A stretch of DNA of 64,000 nt from Psococerastis gibbosa (Eukaryota; Arthropoda; Insecta; Psocodea; Psocidae), in assembly GCA_963971405.1 (NCBI GenBank), contig OZ020489.1, positions 17,324,290 to 17,388,289 of the forward strand, written 5' to 3'. Both the position numbers and the translations under genes were made by a program. Position 1 is the first letter of the stretch; each line of letters opens with the position of its first letter. The notes below the pieces were generated by a model that saw only the letters and a list, made by a program, of their open reading frames with translations, had not been told where the DNA came from and did not search any database. This document shows, in pieces, positions 1 through 11,309 of this stretch.

Positions 1-2096
1 TACCAATGTAAAAAAAATCGAAGTCTTAATCATTGGAGCATGGCTGAATGGATACCTGGACCCGGTCAAAACTCTACTTAACTTGTGTGTTTCACCCGGC
101 GAAATCACGTACTTATAAACAAAAAACTAAAACTCGTCTCCTCGAGTTGAGCAAGTCTCAAATCGCAGATAACTCTACTGTGAAACTGTGCTAGTGGGTT
201 TCCCTCTATTGATGGCAGTTCTTGCCGAAAGCGCTCAGGGTTGTATACTTACTTAGACAAAGTTAATTTTTTAACGATTATTTGGGTTTTACTAATTCGG
301 GGTATAGTAATTACAACAAGTTTTTCTAAAACTTTTTGTGTTTTGTTTATTAAAATGAAATGCCCAGAAGTCACGAATAATCTATTTTTTTCTATTTCGC
401 GTACTTATCTTGTGCAGGCCCACTAGCAGCCATATTGATGACGGTCTTCAGCCTTGCAATAGGATTTAAAAATATATTTTTGTGCGCTTGAATGTCCCAT
501 CTCTTCTCATAGTATATAGAACTCTAGTCATACTGTTCATTATACAGGTACAGCATAATACGAACATAAAATTGTTTATTGTGTCACAAGAAATCGATGG
601 AACATTTTCAAGTCAAATTGATGCATAACGAATCTCGATGTGTTGTTAAAAGTGAATACGGGTGAAAAGAAACATCCGTAGTCATCTCCATCAGAAGTTG
701 AGGAAAAATGTTTTTTTTCCTTTGCCTTTTTCAATTTTCCAATGATGCGTTTTTCTAACAGTTTGAATGAATTATTCAACGTTGTAGGTGTTGTTGTGAA
801 ATAAGTCAGTGGATTTTATTTTTTTATTTATCATACAATATTTATGATACTGAATTATGAGAGAATTGCAATACGGTTAGTTCTTTACGGTTACTGTTTG
901 TGTTGATTACGGGCGGCTCCTAGTACGGATACAGGGGGAGACTGGGGGGTTGCTGCCCCCCCCCCAAATTTAGTAACTCTGTTGTAAGTAAATTAATTAC
1001 GTTAAATAATGTAATCGATACTAGTAGATTAGTTTATACCATTTGATATATTTTAATGAAATTATGATTTGATTTATATTTTTTATATTTTGATCCACCA
1101 CTACACCTCCCAAAAGATGGGCTGGAACAGATATATTTTTGAAGGTTTGCCCATATAGTTTTGTTTAAAAAAATTTGCATTGAATTAATTTAAGAGACAG
1201 ATAAACAAATAAATAAAGATACATTAAGTTGTCAAAAAAATTCATAAAGAAATTCACCTGAAACATTATTGCATCAGAAAACCCCGAATGAGTCCATTAA
1301 ACTGATTTTATAGAAAAGTAGTAAAGCAGTAAGTTAGGGGAAATAAACAGCACCATTTGGAGAAAGCTTGCATTTGGTATGAATTTTTAATCTTGGCGCT
1401 TCTACATTTTTGTTACAGTGGAACGAGAAATTATTGAATTTTTTTTAAAAAATACACAACCACTTCTACAATATGTTAACATAAATTGAATTGTACAGTA
1501 TAATGAATAACCGAATATTTATCGATAGAAGATATTTTTTAAATCGTTAAAATTTCCATTGAACATGTGATAATCAGATGTTTATTTATCTCAATTCAAT
1601 AAATTTTAATTGAAAAATTACTAAAATGTTTCATCAATATAAAGGTTAAAGTTTTGAATGAAAAGTGAATAATAAGACTGAACTCTTTGAATCATCGAAT
1701 TAACTTCGTATTGACTAAATTCTTTGAGAATTAAGGTTCTCTCAGATGTTCAGTGATGCAGATAGGCAACAAATGACAGCTTAAAAGGTTTTCAGCTAAT
1801 AATAATGTTATTAAATTGGTGAGGGGATGGTGTGAATATTTTTTTTCTTAATTTCCTGGCAATTACAAATTTTTATGTAAAAGTTAGCTACAAGGTACTA
1901 TCTACCTATATGCCGTACTATAAAAACTTGGCAAATCAGAGTACCCCCACTAAGCACTTTTTTACAAAGTCTATTTTCATTGAAAATATTGATAATGTAT
2001 TTAGTAAATGTACACAATTGAAATACGTATATATATAAATAATATAGCCTACATAAAATATTAGATATTGTATATAAATGATAAACGGCCAACGGA

Positions 2097-2312
2097 TTAC
2101 CATGTTGATTCCATTAGAACAGAGCATGTTTCAAACAGCGGCAAACTTGTTAGTGTGCACAGCGTTGGCAAGGGAACATGGTGGGACATGATAACGCGCT
2201 TATAAGTATAAGTACGTGTCGAGTCCTGGCACCTCCGATTTAATCGTGTGACTTTACCATGTTCCCCAAGTGGTTCGGAATCCACTATAATCAGGAGGTC
2301 CACCCTGTCAGT
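2097..2312 (-). repeat. dispersed repeat, copy 1
   Basis: Read on the minus strand, this shares a long near-identical stretch with 52019-52145 on the plus strand, including a shared block with TGGATTCCGAACCACTTGGG. The copies differ mainly by a roughly 40-bp insertion near the middle of this one. A (CAA)n tract lies about 130 bp away. Probably a SINE or MITE fragment; the class is not determined. Confidence 0.6.
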
Positions 2313-2927
2313 CAACTCCCCCCTCCCCCGTGGTGAAAGAGTCTGCCCTTAGTGTGCCTCAAGTTAAAAAACAAACTCACTCTCCCCACCAGGCTGACAG
2401 GGTTGCTTAAAGCAGAAATGCTGAAAGCAGGCGTTGGAAAAAACAACAACATACAACAACAACTACAACAACAACAATATAAATTATAAAGGAAATATGG
2501 ATCGTTGAGCCGTCAAAATCGAAATCGGGGTCGTTGGCATTAGTTGAGTATAAACAAATAGCGTAGGCGGTTGTCATTATAAGGGTTACGAATCCTATAT
2601 ACGATTGAGGTCAAAAGAAATTCGATTGAAAGCAAAGCCAAATGAATTCGTTGAGGCTTGAATGAAGATAAAGTTGTCAATGGGGCTCCATTCGCATGCA
2701 GTTCCAGTCGCACACGTTCACTGAAAATATCTTACAAAAGTAATGAGTTTTCTAAATGTAATACTTTGAAATGCACGCGGGGTATGTCTCTGTTTACGAT
2801 TACTTACCTAGCGCAAAATGCTTCACGTTTGTGGGCATTTAGAGAGGATGGGAGATTTTAAGCAGATATTGGTCCACCTGAAATATCCTTTATGTAGACC
2901 GAAATTAGAGGATATAGAAAAACAGGG

Positions 2928-2996
2928 CTTGGCGGGATTCGAACCCACAATCTACATCTAACCGGGGCGTCGTCTTAACTGCTGGACCACAAGTTC
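2928..2996 (-). repeat. tRNA-like SINE head
   Basis: The minus strand shows an A-box-like TGGTCCAGCAGTTAAGACG and a B-box-like GGGTTCGAATCCCGCC, 30 or so bases apart, as in tRNA-derived promoters. The acceptor ends do not pair, so this is not a functional tRNA. A second, plus-strand B-box-like GGCTTCGAGTCCCGTCC lies at about 3083-3099. This family differs from the tRNA-Glu-like SINE that is common elsewhere in the window. Confidence 0.5.
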
Positions 2997-3367
2997 GCAC
3001 AAGAACAGTTGATGTATATATCCTCTACTTACTGTATATGCTCGTATTGACATTCATGTAGAAGTAACAACATGGCCCGGTGACGTGGCTTCGAGTCCCG
3101 TCCGGTCCAGTTTTTTCTTGATTTTCTATACTTTAAGATATAATGCTCAAAGGTAGTTGCTTCTTCAACATAAAGTACAAAAATCCTTACAGTAATAACT
3201 CCCAGAGTGAATTAACTATAAAGGAATGCCTGGGGTGGTCAATATACTGTATTACTGGTCTGCAAACTCTTAAAGGTAAAAATTTGGGCCTGAATTATTT
3301 TCCTCCAAATGAAGGCTATACCTAGTTATATTTGATGGAAAATATAGCCTCAGCTACAAATGGTGCT

Positions 3368-3890
3368 ACTGCAGCCCAATTATGGCGATTTCGCATTAAC
3401 GTAACGCCGGAGTTTATTCAATTGTTTAAAACAAATAAGTGCAAAATGCGCGGGAAATTCAAATTAGTAAATTAATCCTCGGTTATATTTTTGATGAGTT
3501 TTGTTGTTGGTTTGAGTCCCACACTAGCTATATTTTCTGGCCATGCTTAGGAGGGCATGTAAAGCAGGTGGTCCCGGGTCCTTCTAGTTGAGTGTAAGAG
3601 AGGGCTTTATAGCCCTAACTCCGCTAGGTTGGCTTAGTAATAGAACAAATAAAGTCAATATTTATTTATTTATGTACGTTTTAACGTTTAATAGTATTTC
3701 CTTCAATTATAAAACAAAACAGCCATTCTCTTGTATATTCTAATAATTTATTAATGAGAATTTGCCCTCGCATATCACGCCATCACGTGACACCTTACTA
3801 ATACTGTATTAAAAAATACACCCAGGAATTATTAAAAACCCCGGTGCTACGTTAATCCCAAATGAACATAATAAGGCTGCTGCCGGAGCA
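3368..3890. mobile_element. GCAGCC-ended MITE with nested SINE
   Basis: Starts with GCAGCCCAATTATGGCGATT and ends with an imperfect inverse (AATCCCAAAT... then GGCTGC). The interior CAAAATGCGCGGGAAATTC also occurs in the related copies at 10903-11309 and 50060-50213. The SINE at 3504-3672 sits inside it, so the SINE arrived later. Ends are approximate. Confidence 0.55.
3504..3672 (+). mobile_element. tRNA-Glu-like SINE, 5'-truncated
   Basis: Begins within the B box (GTTGGTTTGAGTCCCACAC-like) and continues through the family body (GGAGGGCATGTAAAGCAGG, TAACTCCGCTAGGTTGGCTT) to a TATTTATTTATTTA tail. The head with the A box is missing. Confidence 0.75.
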
Positions 3891-4403
3891 ATTAATGGTT
3901 TTTATTAGATACGCATAAGAGATTGAAGCGTACTGACAAATTGTAAACTAAATAATATTAAATAAAAGTGGGATCAAAAGATGGCTGAGACAACGTGTAC
4001 CGTTGTAGACTAGGTTATTGTACATTAAATTGATTAAAAATCAATTTACAAATAGTTGTCTTTGCCTGATCTGAGTCTTAGCAAGTAGGTATCTCCCCTA
4101 ATTTTGATAGTTTTTCTGTAGAAAGTTAAACATCTACTGTATGTTATTTTGAATATGATTGAAATAGGCCAAACTACGTAGACGGTATGGTGCTTGTTAA
4201 TCCGATGCAACTTGATAGGTGCAATAAAACCCGTTGGAAATGGTTCCCATATAAAATGCAATTCAATTTTACATTCATTGCTAGTTGCAGGGGTACATCA
4301 GGTGTACTCTTGCGTTATTCTGATCCAGAATTAATACTATTGGTTAACAGTTGCATGCTCGTACGAGTAGGACACTGTATAGTTTTCTAGTCGCTGGTGA
4401 GAG

Positions 4404-4734
4404 CAAGAGCGGATCCAGCGGAAAATATGGGGGGTGGGGTCACAAGTTGATGAGATAAGGCGGGGTTTACACATACGTCAATGGTCAATGGTAAATGTGG
4501 TATTGACGTTTTAGCAGACATTAAAGACATACTAAAAATGTCTGCTACCGGGTCAAAACCATATTTACCATTGACCATTGACGTATGTGCAAACCTCGCC
4601 TTAGATAAGTCTATTGAATTCTACGTAAGTTTAAAAGTACTTTGTTTGTTGAACAGTTCAGTTTTATTCAGTTATTTGTTTTTGTCACTATCTTATGAAT
4701 TTACTTATTTAGGGGGGGGGGTTATGACCCTCTG
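4404..4734. mobile_element. hAT-like G-tract element, split by a MITE
   Basis: The left end CAAGAGCGGATCCAGCGG and the right part (ATCTTATGAATTTACTTATT then a G run and TATGACCC) match the element at 8111-8278 read in reverse. The right terminus appears truncated and no target duplication is visible. The MITE at 4459-4600 is inserted in it. Confidence 0.6.
4459..4600. mobile_element. GGCGG foldback MITE
   Basis: Near-perfect inverted repeat of 142 bp. Both arms carry the CGTCAATGGTCAATGG block and the internal TAGCAGACATT motif is mirrored. It is flanked by TAA on the left and TTA on the right, as in the family members at 25073, 28020, 38588, 44045 and 44424. TWA-type flanks would fit a PIF/Harbinger-type MITE, but no transposase is seen. 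Confidence 0.75.
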
Positions 4735-5039
4735 ATTGTACAATAGACCTATGGTCTAGATCTCTAAAAAGTCCTTCATGACATTATTATTATATAGTAT
4801 TTTATCATTGTAGCTTGGTGTACAAAATAAAAACAATTATATTATTCTAAGGCCGGTTTCATAATTATATATACTGTATATACATTTTGTGGACTAAACT
4901 AAACTAAGTCATTATTTTTATTTTTATTGTGTCTAGGTTCTGCCAAGTCACAGTAGAGAACATCAAACATCTCTAACTATAACTACCGCACATTGAAAAA
5001 ATGGGTGCAGATCCACCTAAAATGCCATCCTAAAATAAT

Positions 5040-5222
5040 GAAGAACCAGTGGAATCCGGGCTGATGGGCCGTGGTCGTAATGAAAGCGAACTTCCAAGCG
5101 TTTCGTCAACATCTACAGTTCCACTGAAGATGTAGACTGCAGATGTTGACGAAACGCTTGGAAGTTCGCTTTCATTTCGACCACGGCCCATCAGCCCGGA
5201 TTCTACTGGTTCTTCATTCGAC
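5040..5222. mobile_element. long inverted-repeat (foldback) element
   Basis: Two arms of roughly 75 bp, at about 5040-5115 and 5141-5217, are near-perfect reverse complements (shared block CAAGCGTTTCGTCAACATCT). The loop between them is about 25 bp. A diverged relative of one arm, with GTTTCGTCAACATC and AATCCGGGCTGAT, occurs at 40726-40790 in a serpin intron. Confidence 0.75.
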
Positions 5223-5828
5223 TCCGGCCGTGAAAGCCTTTGCTGTTACATCCTCCTAAAATGGATAATAATTACTAAAAAAATCTCTCCTATAATTTAT
5301 ACGAAGCTGCATCATCCTGAATAGTAGTGAAAGATAAACCTAAGTAAAGATACGGTCTTAACAAACACACACTTGGGCCCTAATTCCTGGGAACCCTTGG
5401 GAGGGAAGTTTGACGTGCTGAAACTGTCAGTGAGGACTGCCAAGAGAGAGAGAGAGAGGGGGGGGGGGGGTGTTAGAATAGTACAGTCTGTTACTAGTCA
5501 TCCACCCACACCTCTTTCCCTCCAGAATGTGGGTAAACAGTTCACATATTCACTTGTTACGATATGCATGAGAAGTTTTTCTGCTTGAAAATTTCTGAAT
5601 TTTCTATATAATACCGTGCTTTTTCGATCGATAACTTATTTCAAACGTCAGCTGTTTCCATTTCCATTACCTAGCTACCTGTAAATTTCCATTTTAATGT
5701 AGAAAATGATTCAATTACTATTTCCTTAAACTACGGTTAGATTGTACTTTTTTTATTTTATTTTCGTTGGCTTTGGTGCACATTTAACCAGGAACAAAAC
5801 TAAGGTTAGTTGGTATTGTAGGATAATA

Positions 5829-6079
5829 TATGAAGCGTGAAAATAAAAACCGGGTTAACCGCCAAAAATTCGAAATTAGATTTACTTAAATATGATACAA
5901 GTGACATGACCAATGTCCCGAAAACGGCGCCAAGCGACAGTGGCAAAATTGTAGTTGCAGTTGGTAGATACATGGCAAGTTTTTCATTATCATGTAGCAT
6001 GCATTATCGCATAAAAAATCGTGATAACTCAAAATAACGATTTTGGCGGTTAACCCAGTTTTTATTTCCACGCTTCATA
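5829..6079. mobile_element. MITE with ~45-bp terminal inverted repeats
   Basis: Begins TATGAAGCGTG and ends with the reverse complement, CGCTTCATA preceded by CCA. The arms match for about 45 bp, including GGGTTAACCGCC. The ends could reflect a TA target duplication of the Tc1/mariner kind, but this is not proven. Open frames on both strands with the same peptide start are an artefact of the inverted repeat. Confidence 0.75.
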
Positions 6080-6307
6080 TGGCATAACACAAAATGAAAC
6101 TGATAGTTTCGTGGTATTTACTGTTATGGTAAAACGATGCCGAGTCTCTCTTTGCCCAGTTTTTCTTGATTCTCGTGCATCGAAAATTCAAAAGTTAAAA
6201 ACAACTGTAAGTAGGTAGCAATATAGTAACGCATTACAATGCTTTCAACAGGTGTATGCATTCCTTTTAAAGAGGGAATCCTCAAAACTAGTTTTCTATT
6301 GTTTTAG

Positions 6308-7358
6308 GGAAAAAGAAGAGAAAGCTTGTCAAGACGCTTCACTACCAGGAGGTTCTGCCGTTGATTTGGACAAACACGACAAAGACTCGTCATCAGCTTC
6401 AACGAGAAGTTCAACTCCTCAGATTGCAGAGCCCAGTGGCCAAGACTCTCCACAGAAAGGAGGTTACTGCCCTCTCAAAGACTCAGACAGCGAAGAAGCC
6501 CCCGATGAAACGACAACAGAGACAGGCAGGTATAAACCGCGCATAGTGGGAGAACTTTTAAAAAAAGACGTTCAAAAGAATGTTTATGTGCCTAAAAAAT
6601 CGTTTATACGACAATCGCAATCAGACTCTAAGCTGAAACATGACTCCGCGCAACAATTTTGTGAGCGAAGAAGCTGTTCAGATCGGGAATTCGAAAAGGG
6701 TGTGCAAAAAATTCAGAGAGATGACTTATCTCTCGGGAGTATTGTTAATAAAACTCTAGAATGCACTAAGACTGAAGAACCTTGTTTAAAAAAGGACGTT
6801 CCATCGTGTTCTCCAGTTATACAGAGGCCTAAGGATGATTTGTTAGTGAAATGGAACTACAAACATCGTTGGAAGTACGGTCGAAGACGACATGGAGAAA
6901 CTAAGACTACGGTTGTGAAAGATCTTCGGGGTTTCAATGGGGCCAGCCCTCAAATACCGCAGACAAGCTTGGTAATACCTTACGGCGGACTCATTAGAAC
7001 TCCTACTAGCCGAAGCCATCCTAGCAGGACATCTAGCGTGATTTCCAGAAATAGTTCTAGACACGGCAGAATTATAAGACTGGAACAGAAAGCGACCAAA
7101 GTTCTTGGTGTTGTGTTCTTCACATTTGTTATTTTGTGGGCACCATTTTTTGTACTGAATTTACTTCCAACCATATGTGAAGACTGCGAGAAAAGGATAC
7201 CCATTGGTGTGTTTGATTTTGTTACGTGGTTAGGGTATGCTAGTTCAATGGTCAATCCCATTTTCTACACTATTTTCAATAAAGTTTTCCGTGATGCTTT
7301 TAAAAAAGTGCTGACTTGTAGATATCGTCAATGGACTGTACCCCGTCAGACTCTTTAG
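6308..7358 (+). CDS. 5-HT2-type serotonin receptor, last coding exon (TM6-TM7)
   Basis: C-terminal exon of a class A amine GPCR. A pyrimidine-rich acceptor (TTCTATTGTTTTAG) precedes 6308. The frame enters in phase 2 and runs 349 residues to TAG. Residues 1 to about 255 are the tail of a very long, Ser/Thr/Lys-rich third intracellular loop. Then come EQKATKVLGVVFFTFVILW (TM6 start), WAPFF (the CWxP motif with Leu in place of Cys), a Cys pair in extracellular loop 3 (ICEDCEK), and TM7 with NPIFYTIF (the NPxxY motif). A basic helix 8 with a Cys (KKVLTCRY) follows, and the tail is short. The TM6-TM7 block resembles invertebrate 5-HT2 receptors, which couple to Gq at the plasma membrane. The 5-HT2A versus 5-HT2B assignment is not resolved here. 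Exons for TM1-TM5 are not found in the window. Confidence 0.9.
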
Positions 7359-7405
7359 CTGTGATTACCGTCATTGTCTCCCTGTATTTCTTTATCTAGT
7401 CACTG

Positions 7406-7411
7406 AATAAA
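7406..7411 (+). terminator. polyadenylation signal AATAAA, receptor gene
   Basis: Canonical AATAAA about 48 bp after the receptor stop codon, the nearest such signal. A further one occurs near 7593, so a longer 3' UTR is possible. Confidence 0.5.
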
Positions 7412-8110
7412 AACTTTTGCAGGCTAGAGCATATATTTTTTATGAAGTCTATAAGTGATTTTGGGCTTTAAAAAATTAGTTCTTCCAACCTTCAGATACT
7501 TGAATGACCTACGAATGTTAAATTGTTGTTTTATTGATAGTACAATGTTATAATGTCGTGTTTTAGACACATGAGCCGTCGATTTATATAAAAAATAAAA
7601 ATTAAAAATGCTTATGTAACAGCTGTAGTAAAATCATTATTATTATGAGGAATAAAATGACGAATAGAAACGACAAAATATTAATTTGTCTCTTGGGTAG
7701 TATTCAGAACGTGTGCAAGTCTGTGTTAAAGTTGTTCAAATCTATAGATACCTACTAGTACCTTTCATGTTAAAAAAATTAATTTCACTCATATTCAATG
7801 AAAGAATCAACATGTGATGGAACCAGGAGAATGGCGCTAAATCAAATTTCACGTGGTTTGGCTATAGGAGTCAATCTAAAGAAGCCACATCTTCCCAATG
7901 TCCCTCTATTAGTTTGTCGAAATATCCTCCACTTCATCTTATTATACAAAACAGTATTTGACAATCAATATTAGTGGTTTATTCTTTTCAATAGTGAAAC
8001 AATTTGCCCCTCTGGAGCCTTATGACAGTTGTTTTTTTACGCTCAGTCTAAGCTTAGGGTGAGCCATATATGTATGTTCCACGATAGTGTCATGCACTAT
8101 TACTTAGAGC

Positions 8111-8278
8111 CAGTGGCGGCTCCACAGGGGGTCAGGGGGGTCATGACCCCCCCTAAATGAGTAAATTTATAGTAAATTCATAAGATACCTGGTTTAAAAA
8201 AAAAGCAACCAAACAATTTCCTTTTAAATTTACAAAAAACTTGTGACCCCCCTAAATTTTCCGCTGGATCCGCCCTTG
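8111..8278. mobile_element. hAT-like non-autonomous element, 168 bp
   Basis: Bounded by CAGTGGCGGCTCC and GGATCCGCCCTTG (inverted ends) and flanked on both sides by the identical 8-mer CTTAGAGC (8103-8110 and 8279-8286). An 8-bp duplication with CAG-type ends is the signature of hAT transposition. The interior pairs a C-run with a G-run. Confidence 0.85.
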
Positions 8279-8694
8279 CTTAGAGCCCTTTTATGGGAAG
8301 AGGGTGTGGGAGCGGGTCCAACATAAGTAAAGCTTGCAGTTTGTTTATTTACACAGAACTTAGTCTCTTTTTAAGATGCCTCACAAGGCCTATAAGAAGG
8401 AGACAGACTGGCATGCTTGTCCTATGCTTGCCCACATTCTACTTCCACTTGCTATAAAAGTGCTCTTATCGAAACTTTACAAACGGTCGTGGGACTGACC
8501 CTCAGTATGGTTCGCTTGCAATCCAGACTTCAGCTTTGCATTCGGATTGCAGACTGAAACTGCGAAGGTCATTATCTCCATCTAACCAACCTCTTTTACA
8601 GGTACATGTTTTCTATATCTCTCTTTTTAAATCTGATTCCTACATTTAGTTCTTTGATTATCTTATAAGTGGACCTACTATGCCGTTTAGTATT

Positions 8695-8787
8695 AACGGT
8701 TAAAAATGTAAACAAAACAATTTTGAATTGTGGTTTCCAATGTAAAATTTTCTTTTTTACATTTTTAATCACATCCAGGTTAGGATT
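8695..8787. repeat. short palindromic element, TAAACAAAACAATTTTG core
   Basis: About 95 bp, inverted around its centre, with arms AAAAATGTAAACAAAACAA and its approximate inverse. Similar cores occur at 28893-28985, 43565-43630, 43690-43760 and 54570-54620, some as the interior of larger MITEs. Confidence 0.6.
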
Positions 8788-8914
8788 AAAAATAATCGCT
8801 ATAGTAAGCCTGCTGAATGACTTATTATCCATTGGTCCTTTGTCCATTCAATGCCATGGATTATTTATATTGTTTCCCTATGAACCTTTGGCCATTGGGA
8901 AGCTGGTAAACTGT

Positions 8915-9117
8915 CAGTGCCGGATTAACCCCTGTGAGAGTCGTGGCCCGTGGGCACAAGATATGTGGAGGCCGTGGTGGGTGCAAATGTTAAATTTCCC
9001 GCCAACTTCAACACTTTGTTTGGAAATTGTCTTCAATTTTTTAATTTTTTTTATTTAAAAAAATCTCGTTTGTATGGGCCGGAATGCCCCAAGTGCCCAT
9101 GGGTTAATCCGGCACTG
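8915..9117. mobile_element. hAT-like non-autonomous element, 203 bp
   Basis: Perfect 17-bp terminal inverted repeats, CAGTGCCGGATTAACCC, with an exact 8-bp target duplication TAAACTGT (8907-8914 and 9118-9125). It has no G-tract, so it belongs to a different subfamily from the G-rich copies. Apparently young, since the ends and the duplication are intact. Confidence 0.9.
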
Positions 9118-9846
9118 TAAACTGTACTTCCTCGATGTCGACCGGCTACAAGTGTGATAATCGACAAGCTGAGACAAGGTTACCATGGACACAATGTAAC
9201 ATGAGCATGACTTAACCAAACACAGATACGAGTCCATATTTCATCCCTAGCAACAATTTTCAATTGGAAATTTCTAACTGCCTACATATATGTTTAAAAA
9301 AAGTCTGTATTTGTCTGTTTTTGTTTATTTGTAACGTTAGCAGTTGGAAAAGAAAACCATATAGGCTATATTGTGGTGTTCTGTGGAGAAAACTTTATAA
9401 GCATTCAAATTTAGAACCGCTTTTGATTATCTTACAAGCTTACAAAATTGTTTTCACTGTTTTACGTTAATCTTAATCATCCCCATTGAAACTGTATTTC
9501 ACTTCATGTGGCGGAAATCAATATACTTATACTATCAATGATGATTTAAGTCTAGTTTATTTTAAACTTCTTTGAATCCTTGATACTAATTTTAAATAAT
9601 TTGACTTAAATCTAAAGTGGCCGGGGGTAGTAATATTTTTTTAGAAGCCGAGGCAAATTTCGAAATAAATTCAAATTTAGATTTGTTAGAAGAGACAGAC
9701 ATCGCAAATCAATAAATAAAACAACAATTGACTGCTATCAACGTAGTAAAAAACGCCTTACATGTTATTACTTATTAGGTATCTTTAAAACACGAATGCA
9801 CTAGAAAAAGTAGGTACCATCTGGATGTACTATGTTTATTACCTAT

Positions 9847-10260
9847 TTAATTTTTGTGCCTAAGAGGTAGAACCGCAGAACCGGTTATATTGGGAAGAGC
9901 CATACCCAATACACTCAATCTTAGTTGTTTGCCAAGGGCCCACATTGACGGTGGGAAACTTCTGAATTGAATAAAATGACAGAAAGGGTTCCGTAAGGAA
10001 AATGTAATAAAACACAAAGCAAAATTGAAGAAAACAGTAGTGAGGGTTACTTGCCACTCAGGTAATCCAATTTCCAGAAATAATGCTGGATGAGTGAAAC
10101 CCATGTAAAACATAGAAAAAAAACGGCGAATATTCGGCCTCGAAACGTGAAAAAGGTCAAAAGCGCAGGGTAAATTGTGGAAAGTTTGTAATGTCTCTGA
10201 GGAAGAGGTTGATGTCAACCGAAAAGGTTTAGTAAATTGAATTGTTAAGCCTCCAAACAA
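9847..10260 (-). CDS. unrecognised 137-residue open frame
   Basis: A continuous minus-strand frame encodes 137 residues with a hydrophobic segment near the middle (roughly residues 70-95), then WALGKQLRLSVLGM. Codon use looks plausible for a gene, but I recognise no family and see no convincing splice sites, Kozak context or neighbours. It could equally be a remnant of a mobile element or chance. Function is not assigned. Confidence 0.15.
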   Translation of the reverse strand: MFGGLTIQFTKPFRLTSTSSSETLQTFHNLPCAFDLFHVSRPNIRRFFSMFYMGFTHPALFLEIGLPEWQVTLTTVFFNFALCFITFSLRNPFCHFIQFRSFPPSMWALGKQLRLSVLGMALPNITGSAVLPLRHKN

Positions 10261-10902
10261 GGTTTTAGCTTTATTTCCATATTTTTACTTTTGGTTTAAT
10301 TATTTATGCATATTTGTGTAGATGGGATGTACCCAGTTCTGTTAACTACCATGTAGCTGCCACGACGTCCGTCGCCAGGGGAAAATCCTAAAAAGGTGAA
10401 GTTATTTTTGGAGTTTGTTGAATCATTTAAAACTTATCTAACTCTATGGTTAAATTAGAAGCATGAATGCAAGAGGTGATTTGTCACTTGAAACTGTAAA
10501 TGCAGTAGGGACAAAAAAACGTTTGGAATCTAAATGCTTCTACACTATGAGATGTAATATTTTAATTAATATTCATTGATAATATAGGAATCGCATTAGA
10601 CTTTTTATGAAATTTTTTGTAGCAGTCAATGCGACAATTACAGTGATATTACCAACTCAAAAATGATTTTTTGTGACAAATCGCCTTTTGCATTCATACT
10701 CCTCATATATTTTCTATACTCGTAATAATGAAAATAGTAATTAACTCATTATTCTTATAATTATTACTTGTAGAAAAGAGCATTCTAAATGAGAGAAATG
10801 GGACATTCGAGTGCACAAATAAATTTTTTTCGTCCTATAATGCCACGTTTCTTATCAACAGCCACTGAAAAACTTTTTTTTTTTTTTTTTTTTTTTTAAC
10901 GT

Positions 10903-11309
10903 ATGCCAGCAGCCCGATAATGGTGGTTTGGTTATTATAAAACCGGAATTTATATATTACAGGGGTTTATTTTTAATACTGCAGTGGTAAGGTGTTAAAT
11001 ATGCGCGGAAAATTCAAATTAATAAATTATTATACAAGAGAATTCTCTTAATTCTTCATTAATGGTTGAATTGTTTAATAATTGAAGGAAATACTAATAA
11101 ACATTAAAATGTAATGGTATAATTTAGATACATAGGCCTAATAAGAATTTTAATCATTTACATCTAAGGGTGAAAAAATTGAAAACTCACCAAAAATATT
11201 GATTCATCAATTTGAATTTCCCACGCATTTTGCACTCATTTGTTTAAAAAAATTGAATAAGCCCGGGTATTATAATAATCCCAAATCGCCATGATCGGGC
11301 TGCAGGTGG
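10903..11309. mobile_element. GCAGCC-ended MITE, near full length
   Basis: Starts CAGCAGCCCGATAATGG and ends GCCATGATCGGGCTGCA, with arms extending through TTATTATAATACC-like sequence. The subterminal CGCGGAAAATTCAAATT block is mirrored as AATTTGAATTTCCCACG. Same family as 3368-3890 and 50060-50213. No target duplication could be assigned. Confidence 0.7.

Larger units (their letters stand above)
1..5828. other. gene-free, repeat-bearing region
   Basis: No exon could be recognised in this AT-rich stretch on either strand. It holds the SINE, MITE and foldback copies listed separately, a (CAA)n tract near 2440-2478 and a truncated G-tract element near 905-1130 resembling the hAT-like family. 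Because the receptor exon at 6308 starts in mid-codon, this region is probably intron of that gene, with the upstream exons outside the window. That is inference. Confidence 0.5.

Noticed and set aside
2928-2996. Functional tRNA gene on the minus strand
   Set aside because: A and B boxes are present but the acceptor ends do not pair, and the anticodon arm is poor. A SINE head is the better reading.
4387-4735. Pair of open frames containing the same peptide around YLPLTIDVC
   Set aside because: Both arise from the palindromic MITE at 4459-4600.
5837-6071. Two small proteins starting with a shared KIKTGLTAK-like peptide on opposite strands
   Set aside because: They are mirror images created by the terminal inverted repeats of the MITE at 5829-6079.
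6308-7358. Dopamine D2-like receptor
   Set aside because: Key TM6-TM7 residues (FFTFVILWAPFFVLNLLP and NPIFYTIFNKVFR) fit invertebrate 5-HT2 receptors better than the D2-type pattern.
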